This document shows positions 26,528-35,413 of a DNA stretch of 64,000 nucleotides, piece after piece (within the stretch, counting starts at the first letter, position 1; each line of letters starts with the position of its first letter). The notes under the pieces were generated by a model, which saw only the letters and a list, made by a program, of their open reading frames with translations, made no database searches and was not told the origin of the DNA. This DNA comes from Pseudohongiella sp. (GTDB taxonomy: Bacteria > Pseudomonadota > Gammaproteobacteria > Pseudomonadales > Pseudohongiellaceae). The stretch lies in contig JAUSCD010000022.1 of assembly GCA_030651695.1 (NCBI GenBank), forward strand, positions 1 through 64,000, given 5' to 3'. The position numbers were made by a program, and so were the translations under genes.

Positions 26528-29119
26528 ATGCAAGCGGCAAGTGTGTCTACAGATCAGGTCAGAAACTGGGCCGCATATAACCGTTCCGTTATTGTGTCTC
26601 TGGTACTCCTGGCTTTGCTCATGCTGGGGCTGCAGGTCATTCTTGAAAAGCGTTATACCCAGCGACAGCTGGCACAGCAGCGGGAAGCGATTTCAGAGCG
26701 CCTTGGCGTTATCCGCTATCAGCTTGAAAGCACACTTGCCAATAATCTGTCGCTGATAAACGGGCTGGCAGCGTTCATATCGTCATATCCGGATTTTACT
26801 CCCGCACAATTTAATCAGTACGCAGAGACTGTTATCTCGCGGGAGCCCGCATTGGTCAATCTGGCTGCCGCGCCGGATCTTGTAGTCAGATACGTGTATC
26901 CCTACGAAGGCAATGAAGCAGTCCTCGGTCTCGACTATATGAGCCAGGTCGCGCAGCGCGATGCCGTGGTGCGCGTTGTTCAGACCGGGAATATGGTCAT
27001 CGCAGGACCTTTTGATTTGGTTCAGGGTGGGCGCGCGTTTGTCGGGCGCGCTCCGGTGTATGTTTCCAATTCCGATGGAACCCAACGCTTCTGGGGTATT
27101 GTTTCATCGCCCATGCTGGCAGAAACCATCTATCGCATGGCTGGCCTGGACAGCATTCCGGCGGACATCGAACTGGCTATCCGGGGCAACGACGGAGTTT
27201 TGTCCAACGAAGTTTTTTATGGTTCCCCCTCGATATTTGAGTCGCCGGGTGTTGTGACCATGCCAGTCGCAGCGGTAGGTAGTTCATGGGAAATTGCAGC
27301 AGCTCCGACAACTCCCAGGGCAGCGGTCAGCGGCGGTGTTATCTCGTTACGGGGTACCAGTTTCGCTGTATTTTTACTGTTGTCAGTGCTGTTGGTATTA
27401 CGTTATCGCCAGTTTCAGCACAACCAGGTGCTGAGAACTATCATCTTCAGGAACGAGAGATTTCTGCGTGCTGTTGAAACGGTTTCGCGTGTGGGGGGCT
27501 GGCGCTGGTCTGAAGGCAGTTTCACAGAGGTCTCTACACAAGCCCGTGAAATTATGGGATTGCCTATGGATAGGCCACGGCTGGCTATGGCGGAATTTTG
27601 CCACATGCTTGATGAGCGCAGTCGTGAAATATTTGAGTACTACATCACCAACGCTGCCCGCAATATGCAGAGAATTGATCAGGAGCTGGAAATGCGCCGG
27701 CGCGATGGCGAGGTATTCTGGTTGCACCTCAAGGCAGAAGTCATCGATGAAGATGGTGGCGATACCGAACTGGTCGGTGCTATTCAGGATATTACGCAGC
27801 AGAAAAAAGTCGACCAGCTGATTGAGTACCAGGCCAATTACGATCTGTTGACGGGCATGCCCAACCGCGCGCTGTTTCAGGACCGTTTACTTAACGCGTT
27901 GTTACATGCGCAACGCAGAAGTACGCGAATTGCTGTTTTGTTTGTGGATCTTGATAATTTTAAATCGGTTAACGACAACCTCGGGCATGACGCGGGTGAT
28001 CTGTTGCTTGTTGAGTCAGCACGCCGTATTCAACGGTGTATCCGGTCAGTCGACACCGTTGCGCGTTATAGTGGCGACGAATTTGTGGCACTGCTTGTAG
28101 ATGTGTTTTCCGCCAGTGTGGCTTCCCGTATTGCCGAGGAAATGGTGATAGCGATGAGGGAGCCGTTTTCATTGGATGGTCGCCAGGTGTACTGTAGTGC
28201 CAGTATCGGCGTTTCATTTTATCCTGATGACGGCGACAACCCGGATACGCTGCTGATCAAGGCTGATCAGGCAATGTACGAGGTGAAAAAGTCCGGTCGC
28301 AATGCCTGGCAGTTTTATACCGCCGCGATGCAGTTGGAATCCGAGCACAAACACCTTCTTTATAACGAGCTTGTGGCAGCAATCAACGAAGACCAGCTGG
28401 AAGTTTATTATCAGCCGGTAGTAAACAGCAGTGACGGCGTCATTGTCAGCTGTGAGGCCCTTGTACGGTGGCCAAGACCGGACGGGTCGTGGGTAACGCC
28501 GGACCAGTTCATTCCGGTAGCCGAAGAACGCGGGTTGATCAACAGGATTGATTTGTTTGTGCTGCGACAGTCAATCAAAAGCATCCGGCAACTGAACACC
28601 TTTCTGGAACACCCGATCAGTTTATCTGTCAACGTTTCACCGCGTCTGCTTCATCTGCGCGACGATGATGCCCAGGACTGGTTGCGGGTGCTGGAGCAGG
28701 AGCGTGATGTTGCGATCACCATAGAAATCACCGAGCGCGTGCTGGTGGATGAGCAGGGCAATACCAAAAAAGTATTGGAGCAGCTGCATCGGGCTGGTGT
28801 GCGCATTGCCATCGATGATTTTGGAACCGGTTATTCCGGTCTGAGTTACTTTTCGCGCTTCCCGGTATCAGCGCTAAAAATTGACCGCTCTTTTGTGCGT
28901 GATCTGGGGCTGCGGGCAACGGAGACCACGCTGGTTGAAACCATTTTATTGCTCGCCAGTAAACTGGGAATACAGGTAGTAGCTGAGGGCGTGGAAACAG
29001 ACGAGCAGGCAACGTTTTTGCGGGATCATGAATGTGATTTTCTGCAGGGCTATTTTATTTCGAGGCCACTGCCTGAGTATGAGTTCGGGCGCATGGTAAT
29101 AGAGCAGCAAGGCAGGTAA
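26528..29119 (+). CDS. CHASE-PAS-GGDEF-EAL cyclic-di-GMP signalling protein
   Basis: An 863-residue protein: a membrane helix (about 20-39), a periplasmic CHASE sensor (about 75-255), a second helix (about 275-292), a PAS domain (about 310-425), a GGDEF domain (about 435-600) and an EAL domain (about 610-863). The cyclase motif is SGDEF (515-519), a tolerated variant of GGDEF. The phosphodiesterase motifs EAL (643-645), DDFGTGYSG and GYFISRPLP look intact. It could therefore degrade c-di-GMP, with the cyclase part acting as enzyme or GTP sensor. Start chosen as ATG 26528 behind GAGGTG; a TTG precedes it in frame. Confidence 0.92.
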   Translation: MQAASVSTDQVRNWAAYNRSVIVSLVLLALLMLGLQVILEKRYTQRQLAQQREAISERLGVIRYQLESTLANNLSLINGLAAFISSYPDFTPAQFNQYAETVISREPALVNLAAAPDLVVRYVYPYEGNEAVLGLDYMSQVAQRDAVVRVVQTGNMVIAGPFDLVQGGRAFVGRAPVYVSNSDGTQRFWGIVSSPMLAETIYRMAGLDSIPADIELAIRGNDGVLSNEVFYGSPSIFESPGVVTMPVAAVGSSWEIAAAPTTPRAAVSGGVISLRGTSFAVFLLLSVLLVLRYRQFQHNQVLRTIIFRNERFLRAVETVSRVGGWRWSEGSFTEVSTQAREIMGLPMDRPRLAMAEFCHMLDERSREIFEYYITNAARNMQRIDQELEMRRRDGEVFWLHLKAEVIDEDGGDTELVGAIQDITQQKKVDQLIEYQANYDLLTGMPNRALFQDRLLNALLHAQRRSTRIAVLFVDLDNFKSVNDNLGHDAGDLLLVESARRIQRCIRSVDTVARYSGDEFVALLVDVFSASVASRIAEEMVIAMREPFSLDGRQVYCSASIGVSFYPDDGDNPDTLLIKADQAMYEVKKSGRNAWQFYTAAMQLESEHKHLLYNELVAAINEDQLEVYYQPVVNSSDGVIVSCEALVRWPRPDGSWVTPDQFIPVAEERGLINRIDLFVLRQSIKSIRQLNTFLEHPISLSVNVSPRLLHLRDDDAQDWLRVLEQERDVAITIEITERVLVDEQGNTKKVLEQLHRAGVRIAIDDFGTGYSGLSYFSRFPVSALKIDRSFVRDLGLRATETTLVETILLLASKLGIQVVAEGVETDEQATFLRDHECDFLQGYFISRPLPEYEFGRMVIEQQGR

Positions 29120-29120
29120 G

Positions 29121-29162
29121 AAAAATGGGGACGGAGGAGTGCACTCCTCCGTCCCCATTTTT
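29121..29162. terminator. Perfect 42-bp palindrome, bidirectional terminator
   Basis: Two exact 21-base arms meet at TGCA (centre between 29141 and 29142), beginning AAAAATGGGGACGGAGGAG. With A's on one side and T's on the other it is a terminator in both directions. It sits between the stops of the convergent EAL-protein gene (2 nt away) and decarboxylase gene (2 nt away). The GGGGACGGAG core recalls repeats seen near REP-type elements, but only one copy was noticed here. Confidence 0.85.
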
Positions 29163-29163
29163 T

Positions 29164-30336
29164 CTAGACGAAATACGCTTTCAGCGGCGGGAAGCCATTG
29201 AATTCGATCGCGCTGTAGCTGGTTGTGTAGGCACCTGTGGAGAACCAGTACAGACGGTCGCCGGTTGCCAGATTCAGAGGCAGATAAGGCTTGTACTGCT
29301 CGTACATGATGTCGGCACTGTCACAGGTCGGACCTGCGACAATCGCTTCTTCAGTCTCACCCTGTTTCTCAACGTAGATGGGATACTTGATGCTCTCATC
29401 CATGGTCTCGATCAGGCCAGAGAATTTGCCCACATCGGTGAATATCCAGCGATGCAGCGAGGTGTGTGATTTGCGAGAAATCAACACCACTTCAGAGACC
29501 AGGATTCCGGCATTGGAAATCAGTGAACGGCCCGGCTCCAGAATGATTTCCGGGAAGTCGTCACCAAAATCTTCCTGAATGAACCGTGTGATCTCTTCCG
29601 CGTAGGTCGGCAGCGTGTTGGCACGGGTGATGTAGTTGGCCGGGAAACCACCGCCCAGATTGATCATTTTCAGGGTAATGCCGTCTTCTTCTTTCAGGCG
29701 CTCGAAAATCACCTTCACTTTGGCAATGGCAGCATCCCAGACACCGATATCACGCTGCTGCGAACCCACGTGGAAAGAGATGCCGTAGGGGTCCAGACCA
29801 AGCTCACGGGCCAGAATCATCAGATCAATGGCCATATCAGTGTGACAGCCGAATTTGCGCGACAACGGCCAGTCAGCAGTGTGGCTGCCTTCAGTCAGGA
29901 TGCGGGCATAAACTCGTGAGCCGGGCGCCGCGCGTGCAATATTGCGCAGATCCGCTTCCGAATCGGTGGCAAACATGCGCACACCTTTTTCGTAGAAGTA
30001 ACGGATATCCTTACTCTTTTTGATGGTGTTGCCATAACTGCAACGCTCTGCCGTAACGCCCAGGCTGAGCAACTTGTCCAGCTCATAGATGGAGGCAACG
30101 TCAAAATTCGAGCCCTTGTCCTTCAACAGATTGATGACTTCCGGCGCGGGATTGGCTTTAACAGCATAGTAGATCTTGGAGTATGGGAAATACTCGATCA
30201 GAGAATCGTAATGCTCACTGATGGTTTTCAAATCGATCACCACAAACGGTGTCTCTTTGGTATCCGCCATCGCTTTAATGCGGTCAAACGTGTCCTGCGG
30301 GTAGAAATCTTTAATCTTGATGGATTCAGTGCTCAT
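29164..30336 (-). CDS. Lysine/ornithine decarboxylase (fold-type III PLP enzyme)
   Basis: A 390-residue PLP decarboxylase of the eukaryotic-type ODC/bacterial LODC group. It has the PLP-lysine motif YYAVKANPAPE, the His of FHVGSQQ that stacks on the cofactor, the glycine loop NLGGGFP, EPGRS for the phosphate, and the active-site Cys in GPTCDSAD. It makes putrescine and/or cadaverine, feeding polyamine synthesis. The ATG at 30336 (MSTESIKIK) is chosen because AAGGAGT lies about 12 nt upstream; an ATG at 30360 would precede that ribosome site. Substrate preference cannot be read from sequence. Confidence 0.9.
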   Translation of the reverse strand: MSTESIKIKDFYPQDTFDRIKAMADTKETPFVVIDLKTISEHYDSLIEYFPYSKIYYAVKANPAPEVINLLKDKGSNFDVASIYELDKLLSLGVTAERCSYGNTIKKSKDIRYFYEKGVRMFATDSEADLRNIARAAPGSRVYARILTEGSHTADWPLSRKFGCHTDMAIDLMILARELGLDPYGISFHVGSQQRDIGVWDAAIAKVKVIFERLKEEDGITLKMINLGGGFPANYITRANTLPTYAEEITRFIQEDFGDDFPEIILEPGRSLISNAGILVSEVVLISRKSHTSLHRWIFTDVGKFSGLIETMDESIKYPIYVEKQGETEEAIVAGPTCDSADIMYEQYKPYLPLNLATGDRLYWFSTGAYTTSYSAIEFNGFPPLKAYFV

Positions 30337-30597
30337 TCTTGGTTGTGACTCCTTCAGCAATGGCTGGGCATTTATCTGGGCATTTATATAGTCGCGGGTT
30401 GCAGGCAGTCTTACTCATAGTGCCACTGCTGGTGGCGCGCATTGTAACAAACGCATCACTTGCGTAAAACGAAGTTTTTTGAATTAGCCCGAATCGGCTG
30501 GCTTTTTTGTGCTGTGTGTCAATAATAGCCCTCTGTGCCGGGTTGGGCTGATGCCCTTTTGTTGTCTCTGAAACCGGTAACAGGGATTGGGAAGTTC

Positions 30598-32343
30598 ATG
30601 GATATTTTTCTGAAACTCGGATGGTATTTCCGTGCCAAATGGCGTCGTTATGTCTTGGCGGGTGTACTGCTGATTGCTGTGGATGTACTGGAGCTCACCA
30701 TTCCCTGGCTGGTGGGTCGTCTGATTGACGAGGTGCTGGCACAAAGTCTTACTACTCAAAGCCTTACGCAGTATGTGGTGGCTGTGCTGGTATTGGGTGT
30801 GCTGATTTACATCATGCGGTTTTTGTGGCGCCTGTTTCTGTTCAGCGCCTCATTCCAGCTCGCCGAGCTGCTCAGACAGCAGGTCTATCGTCATATGACG
30901 CTGATGGCCCCGGGGTTCTATAACAAGCACCGCACCGGTGACCTGATGGCGCGCGCAACCAATGACGTCACTGCAGTTGAAATGACAGCGGGTGAAGGCG
31001 TTTTGTCGGGGCTCGATGGCGTGGTCACGGGTGTGCTGGTGCTGGTGGTCATGATGGTGTTCATCAGCTGGGAGCTGACACTGGTGGCTTTGTTGCCATT
31101 TCCGCTCATGGCCTGGTTTTTCTACATCATCGGCACGCGGCTTCACGATGGCTTCCGTGACGCCCAGGAGCGTTTCTCGGATCTCAATGACAAGGTCCAG
31201 GAATCAGTGTCCGGTATCCGGATGATTCGTGCCTTTGGTCGTGAAGTGCGAGAAGACGCCGACTTCATGCAAGTGGCTGATCGTGCTGCAGAAGCCAATA
31301 TGCGCGTGGCGGCGACCGACTCGCTTTATGATCCGGCTATCTTTATCACAGTAGGCGTATCGTTTCTGCTGTCCATTGCCATGGGCGCCTGGCTGATAGA
31401 GCAGGGCAGTCTGACACTTGGGCAGCTGACCAGTTTCACCATGTATCTGGGTTATCTGATCTGGCCGATGTTTGCTTATGGCTGGCTGTTGAATCTGGTG
31501 GAGCGTGGCAGCGCAGCTTACACGCGCATCAACGCCCTGCTTGAAGCACGCTCACCGGTAGTGGATAGCGGTCAGCTGTTATCCGCGGTGAATCACGACA
31601 TTCATTGGGATATTGCGGAATTTACTTATCCCGGTGCCGGCTCGCCGGCGCTGTCCAACGTGTCACTGCATGTTCCACAGGGCAATCTGCTCGGCATTGT
31701 TGGTGCGACCGGGGCGGGCAAGTCCACTCTGATCAACCTGCTGCTGCGCTACTACGACCACGACCAGGTACGCATAGAGCTGGGTGGGCACCCTGTGCAG
31801 GATTTCACTCTTCAGGCGCTGCGCAGCATGATTGCGGTGGTGCCGCAGGATGCGTTTTTGTTCACAGCCAGCATTGCGGAAAACATTGCGCTTGGCAGAC
31901 CCGATGCTTCCATAGAAGAAATTCGTGCGGTAGCGCGCCTGGCCTCTGTTGAACAGGACATTCTGCGTTTCCCTGCTGCCTACGACACGCTTGTCGGAGA
32001 GCGCGGCGTGACCTTGTCAGGCGGCCAGAAACAACGCATTGCCATCGCACGCGCGTTGTTGCTCGATGCGCCGATTCTTGTGCTCGATGATGCCTTGTCA
32101 GCGGTGGATGTAAATACCGAGCGCAATATTCTCGCGCATTTAAAACAGGCCCGTCAGGGGCGCACGACAGTGATTCTTTGTCATCGTCTGTCAGCCGTGG
32201 AAGATGCCGATCAGATTGTGGTGATCAGTCATGGCGAAATCAAAGAGCGGGGCACTCATCAAAGTCTGCTGGCAGAAAAAGGCTGGTACGCCCGTATGTT
32301 CAACTATCAAAAACTGGAGCAGGCTGTTGCATCAGGACGATGA
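30598..32343 (+). CDS. mdlA: ABC transporter, fused membrane-ATPase subunit (MdlA-like)
   Basis: A 581-residue half-transporter: six membrane helices (about 1-310) and an ATPase domain with Walker A GATGAGKST, signature LSGGQKQR and Walker B ILVLDDALSAVD, where Asp replaces the catalytic Glu after Walker B. Such a degenerate site is common in one half of heterodimeric exporters such as MdlAB/TM287-288. Its partner overlaps its 3' end. ATG 30598 is used; an upstream ATG at 30535 would add a non-homologous segment. Likely exports peptides, lipids or drugs; substrate unknown. Confidence 0.9.
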   Translation: MDIFLKLGWYFRAKWRRYVLAGVLLIAVDVLELTIPWLVGRLIDEVLAQSLTTQSLTQYVVAVLVLGVLIYIMRFLWRLFLFSASFQLAELLRQQVYRHMTLMAPGFYNKHRTGDLMARATNDVTAVEMTAGEGVLSGLDGVVTGVLVLVVMMVFISWELTLVALLPFPLMAWFFYIIGTRLHDGFRDAQERFSDLNDKVQESVSGIRMIRAFGREVREDADFMQVADRAAEANMRVAATDSLYDPAIFITVGVSFLLSIAMGAWLIEQGSLTLGQLTSFTMYLGYLIWPMFAYGWLLNLVERGSAAYTRINALLEARSPVVDSGQLLSAVNHDIHWDIAEFTYPGAGSPALSNVSLHVPQGNLLGIVGATGAGKSTLINLLLRYYDHDQVRIELGGHPVQDFTLQALRSMIAVVPQDAFLFTASIAENIALGRPDASIEEIRAVARLASVEQDILRFPAAYDTLVGERGVTLSGGQKQRIAIARALLLDAPILVLDDALSAVDVNTERNILAHLKQARQGRTTVILCHRLSAVEDADQIVVISHGEIKERGTHQSLLAEKGWYARMFNYQKLEQAVASGR

Positions 32344-34090
32344 ATTACCAAGACGCGTAGACCGTCGCTCCCTGAGGCGGCTGCTCCGGTACGCATTGGC
32401 TTATCCGCGACTTTTAAAACAGGCAGCCGTGCTGCTGATTCTGAGTACTCTTGGCCAGGTGCTTGGTCCGGTGCTGGTCAAGGTTTTCCTGGATGACTAC
32501 GTCACTCAGGGGCACTATCCTGCGCGCGATCTGATTTTTCTGGCGGTGGCTTATGCCGGACTTTACGGCCTGTCTGCATGGGCCGGATACTGGCAGGCAA
32601 TGCGTTTGAATGACGTTGCATTCTCTGTCGTACGCAGTATTCGGGCACAAGTATTCAGTACCGTGGTTCGCAAACCGCTCTCGTATTTTGATCACCGCCC
32701 GACTGGTAAACTGGTGTCGCGTATCACGAACGACACCGAGGCAATCAAAGATCTTTTTCTGCATGTGGTAGCAACATTTGCGCAGGGCATAGTGCTGATT
32801 GTTGCGATATTTATTGCCATGGCGCTGCTGGACATACGCCTGATGCTGGTGTGTCTGGTCATCATGCCGGTGATGATTGTAGTGATGATCAATTATCAGC
32901 GATTGAGTGCGCCCCGTTACCACAAAGCGCGCAGTATTCTGAGTCAGATCAACGCCACGATGAGCGAATCGATTCAGGGTATGAAAATTATCCAGCTGAT
33001 GAATCAGCAGAAACGTTTTCATCAGCGTTTCACTGATACCAGCCAAAGCCATTTTGCTGCACGGATGACCAATCTCAAGCTGGATGCCATATTGCTGCGC
33101 CCGATGCCCGATCTGCTGCGTACCATGACATTGGCAGGTGTGCTGTTTTATTTTGGCTCGCAATCGATGACAACAGCTGTCGAGATTGGTGTGATCTATG
33201 CGTTTATCAACTACCTGTCACGTATCACTGAACCGGTGATGCAGATGACACAACGCCTGAGCATGTTGCAGCAGGCCGTGGTTGCCGGCGAGCGGGTTTT
33301 TGAAATTCTGGATGAAGGCAAGGAAGAGCACAAAAACGCGCGCCAGATGATTGAACAGGGACGTGTTGAGTTCAGGGATGTTTCTTTCAGTTATGACGGT
33401 AAACATCCGGTGTTGAACAATATCAATTTTGTGGTTGAACCGGGTGAGTTCTATGCCGTAGTCGGGCATACCGGCAGTGGCAAAAGTACTTTGATGAGTT
33501 TGTTGATGCGGTTTTATACGCCTCAATCCGGGCAGATACTGCTGGACGGCTGGCAGCTGCATGAGATCGACCAGAACAGTTTGCGCAATCAGGTCGGCGT
33601 GGTGATGCAGGATCCGTTTATCACCACGGGCAGTGTACGCGACAATATTTGTCTGGGTCAGGTAATGAGTGATGAGCAGATTGTGCGCGCGGCCAAACAG
33701 GCGCAGCTGCATGAATTTGTGATGAGTCTGCCTGACGCTTACAACACGATGATGGATGAGCGAGGCGGCAATTTTTCAACCGGGCAGCGTCAGCTTTTGT
33801 CGTTGGCGCGCACGCTGGCGCATGATCCGATGATTCTGATTCTGGATGAGGCAACTGCGAATATTGATAGTCATACTGAGGCGGTGATTCAGTCGGCGTT
33901 GATGCAGCTTAAGGGTAAAACCAGCATCATCGCGATTGCGCATCGGTTGAGTACGATCACCTCTGCTGATCAGATACTGGTTTTGCATCAGGGGGAGATT
34001 GCGCAGCGGGGGACGCATCAGGGTTTGCTTGGGCATGAGGGGTTGTATCGGAATATGTATTTGTTGCAGCAGAGTCGGGGTGATGGGTGA
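32327..34090 (+). CDS. mdlB: ABC transporter, fused membrane-ATPase subunit (MdlB-like)
   Basis: A 587-residue partner of the preceding gene with six membrane helices and an ATPase domain: Walker A GHTGSGKST, signature FSTGQRQL (a variant of LSGGQ) and Walker B ILILDEATANID with the catalytic Glu present. One degenerate and one canonical ATP site is the pattern of heterodimeric exporters. No ATG fits the N-terminus; TTG 32327, 7 nt after GGAG at 32316-32319, gives the best start and overlaps mdlA by 17 nt. An ATG at 32231 in frame would overlap mdlA by more than 100 nt. Confidence 0.88.
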   Translation: MHQDDELPRRVDRRSLRRLLRYALAYPRLLKQAAVLLILSTLGQVLGPVLVKVFLDDYVTQGHYPARDLIFLAVAYAGLYGLSAWAGYWQAMRLNDVAFSVVRSIRAQVFSTVVRKPLSYFDHRPTGKLVSRITNDTEAIKDLFLHVVATFAQGIVLIVAIFIAMALLDIRLMLVCLVIMPVMIVVMINYQRLSAPRYHKARSILSQINATMSESIQGMKIIQLMNQQKRFHQRFTDTSQSHFAARMTNLKLDAILLRPMPDLLRTMTLAGVLFYFGSQSMTTAVEIGVIYAFINYLSRITEPVMQMTQRLSMLQQAVVAGERVFEILDEGKEEHKNARQMIEQGRVEFRDVSFSYDGKHPVLNNINFVVEPGEFYAVVGHTGSGKSTLMSLLMRFYTPQSGQILLDGWQLHEIDQNSLRNQVGVVMQDPFITTGSVRDNICLGQVMSDEQIVRAAKQAQLHEFVMSLPDAYNTMMDERGGNFSTGQRQLLSLARTLAHDPMILILDEATANIDSHTEAVIQSALMQLKGKTSIIAIAHRLSTITSADQILVLHQGEIAQRGTHQGLLGHEGLYRNMYLLQQSRGDG

Positions 34091-34123
34091 TTTGTTGTGC
34101 TACCTGAATTTTTGGCTGTGGCC

Positions 34124-34304
34124 GCAGCAGGAGCAGGGCGCAGTGCAAGACAGGCCGCATCCTCTGACACGCCGACCGGAGCTGCGCAACTCAACGTCGC
34201 GGCTGCGCCGCTCCGGATTCGAACAGTGCTCGCTCTTTTTCGGTCGGCGTGTCAGAGGATAAGCGCGGCCTGATTGGTCTTGCACTGCACCCAGCTCCTG
34301 CTGC
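34124..34304 (+). repeat. Structured element E1 (181 nt), first of an inverted pair
   Basis: The ends pair in a 28-29 bp outer stem with two mismatches (GCAGCAGGAGC... with ...GCTCCTGCTGC), followed by a GGCCGC/GCGGCC helix with asymmetric unpaired bases. A perfect 20-bp stem follows (34159-34178 with 34241-34260). Inside lies a 49-nt core at 34183-34231 (TGCGCAACTCAAC..., including hairpin GCGGC-TGC-GCCGC). A second copy, E2, with the same length and layout lies at 35414-35594 on the other strand. It lies between mdlB and the 3' end of the DUF3626 gene. No T-tract follows, so it is not a simple terminator. Confidence 0.85.
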
Positions 34305-34384
34305 TCACTTCGAATTTATTGATGTGGAGTGCGCAGGTGTCACACAATCTGTTGATGGTGGTTGGAGTGGGTCCGGGTGCAGTC

Positions 34385-35242
34385 CTATTCTGCGTGCGCC
34401 AGATTGAGGTTTCCGAATTTGGCGAGGTAGTGCCACACTTTTTTCAGATCCTGGGCATCGTGTAACTGCTGATTTACGGCAGCGCCTATCATGAGCGGCG
34501 TAATAATTCCGTTCTCGGCAATATCATGGGCCAATGCGATGTATTGCTGGCCGCGATAGTTCGCGTAATGGTTGAGGGCAGACACCCGAATTGAGAACCC
34601 TTTGTGCCACTCCACGGTACATCCCAGAAGCGCGGCAGCCTTTTCAACTTCCGTACCTTTGTAGCAGGGGTCCAGTACCAGTTTGTCGACGTCAGACGCG
34701 ATCGCGATGCTGCCGTGTATATGGGCTTCGATGTAGTGGTCCAATGCGTCCGGTTCATCGGCATCTGCCAGGTCAATCAGATGCTGTATGGCGCCGGCAT
34801 ACCCGTATTCGCGCGGTCCCAGCCAGCTTTCGGGATAACAGAATGTGGTTCTGTCTAGAACATGGCTTTTGAGTGTGAAGAATGACGACCCGAATCTGGG
34901 CGATCCGCCGGCGCCATGTCTGCGATGATTTAATGCGCCATACTTTGGCCGTTCACTCGCGGGAGCATCATCATACAGGCCATTGAACGCTGCACTTTCC
35001 CAGTTCCATCGGTCGCCACCAGCAAATGCCGAAACGCCACCATTGCCCGTGCCCGTCTCAAACTGCGAACGCAGATACCCATCACTTGCAATCCTGCTCA
35101 AAACCGGCTGCCCGTCACGCGTCAATCTGTCCGGATGAAAATTGACCGTAACTTCCAAAGCACTCGCGTCAGGGCAAAGTTCCCCATGACATCGAAAACG
35201 CTCAAGAGCTTTCTGTTGGATCGGGCTCAGTGTGTTTTTCAT
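34385..35242 (-). CDS. DUF3626 domain protein
   Basis: A 285-residue soluble protein. Conserved-looking stretches VTVNFHPDRLTRDGQPVL, SQFETGTGNGG, RPKYGALNHRRHGAGGSPRF and DRTTFCYPES match DUF3626, a family of unknown function. The several invariant-looking polar residues (HPDR, QFETG, RPKYGAL, GGSPRFG) suggest an enzyme. No signal peptide or membrane segment. No clear ribosome site precedes the ATG at 35242. It is bracketed by the inverted structured elements E1 and E2, the only gene between them, as though carried as cargo. Confidence 0.75.
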   Translation of the reverse strand: MKNTLSPIQQKALERFRCHGELCPDASALEVTVNFHPDRLTRDGQPVLSRIASDGYLRSQFETGTGNGGVSAFAGGDRWNWESAAFNGLYDDAPASERPKYGALNHRRHGAGGSPRFGSSFFTLKSHVLDRTTFCYPESWLGPREYGYAGAIQHLIDLADADEPDALDHYIEAHIHGSIAIASDVDKLVLDPCYKGTEVEKAAALLGCTVEWHKGFSIRVSALNHYANYRGQQYIALAHDIAENGIITPLMIGAAVNQQLHDAQDLKKVWHYLAKFGNLNLAHAE

Positions 35243-35413
35243 ACCGTCAGAGAATTCATGCTCGTCTCGGGACTCAGGTCACAATTGGAATGACGAATGG
35301 TAAGTCCACAGTCATGAATTTAGCAACGATGCGCAGAACAACCCGGACACTCCAGACCAGGCTCAAGTGTAAGCCGAGCCCGATCCCAACCACCACACCC
35401 AAATTCAGCGTGA
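35243..35413. other. Spacer between DUF3626 start and element E2
   Basis: No coding frame of substance is seen. If the DUF3626 gene has its own promoter it should lie here or in E2; I find no good -35/-10 pair. Confidence 0.4.

Noticed and set aside
29125-29158. Short peptide frames MGTEECTPPSPFFL on both strands at the palindrome
   Set aside because: The identical peptides arise only because the palindrome reads the same on both strands; there is no ribosome site.
30364-30388. Tandem repeat CTGGGCATTTAT upstream of the decarboxylase gene
   Set aside because: Only two copies of about 12 nt; no regulator or promoter match, so probably incidental.
34124-34304. Integron attC site or plain terminator as the identity of E1
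   Set aside because: The ends do not show the RYYYAAC/GTTRRRY core pair of attC sites, and no T-tract follows either strand. The same applies to E2.
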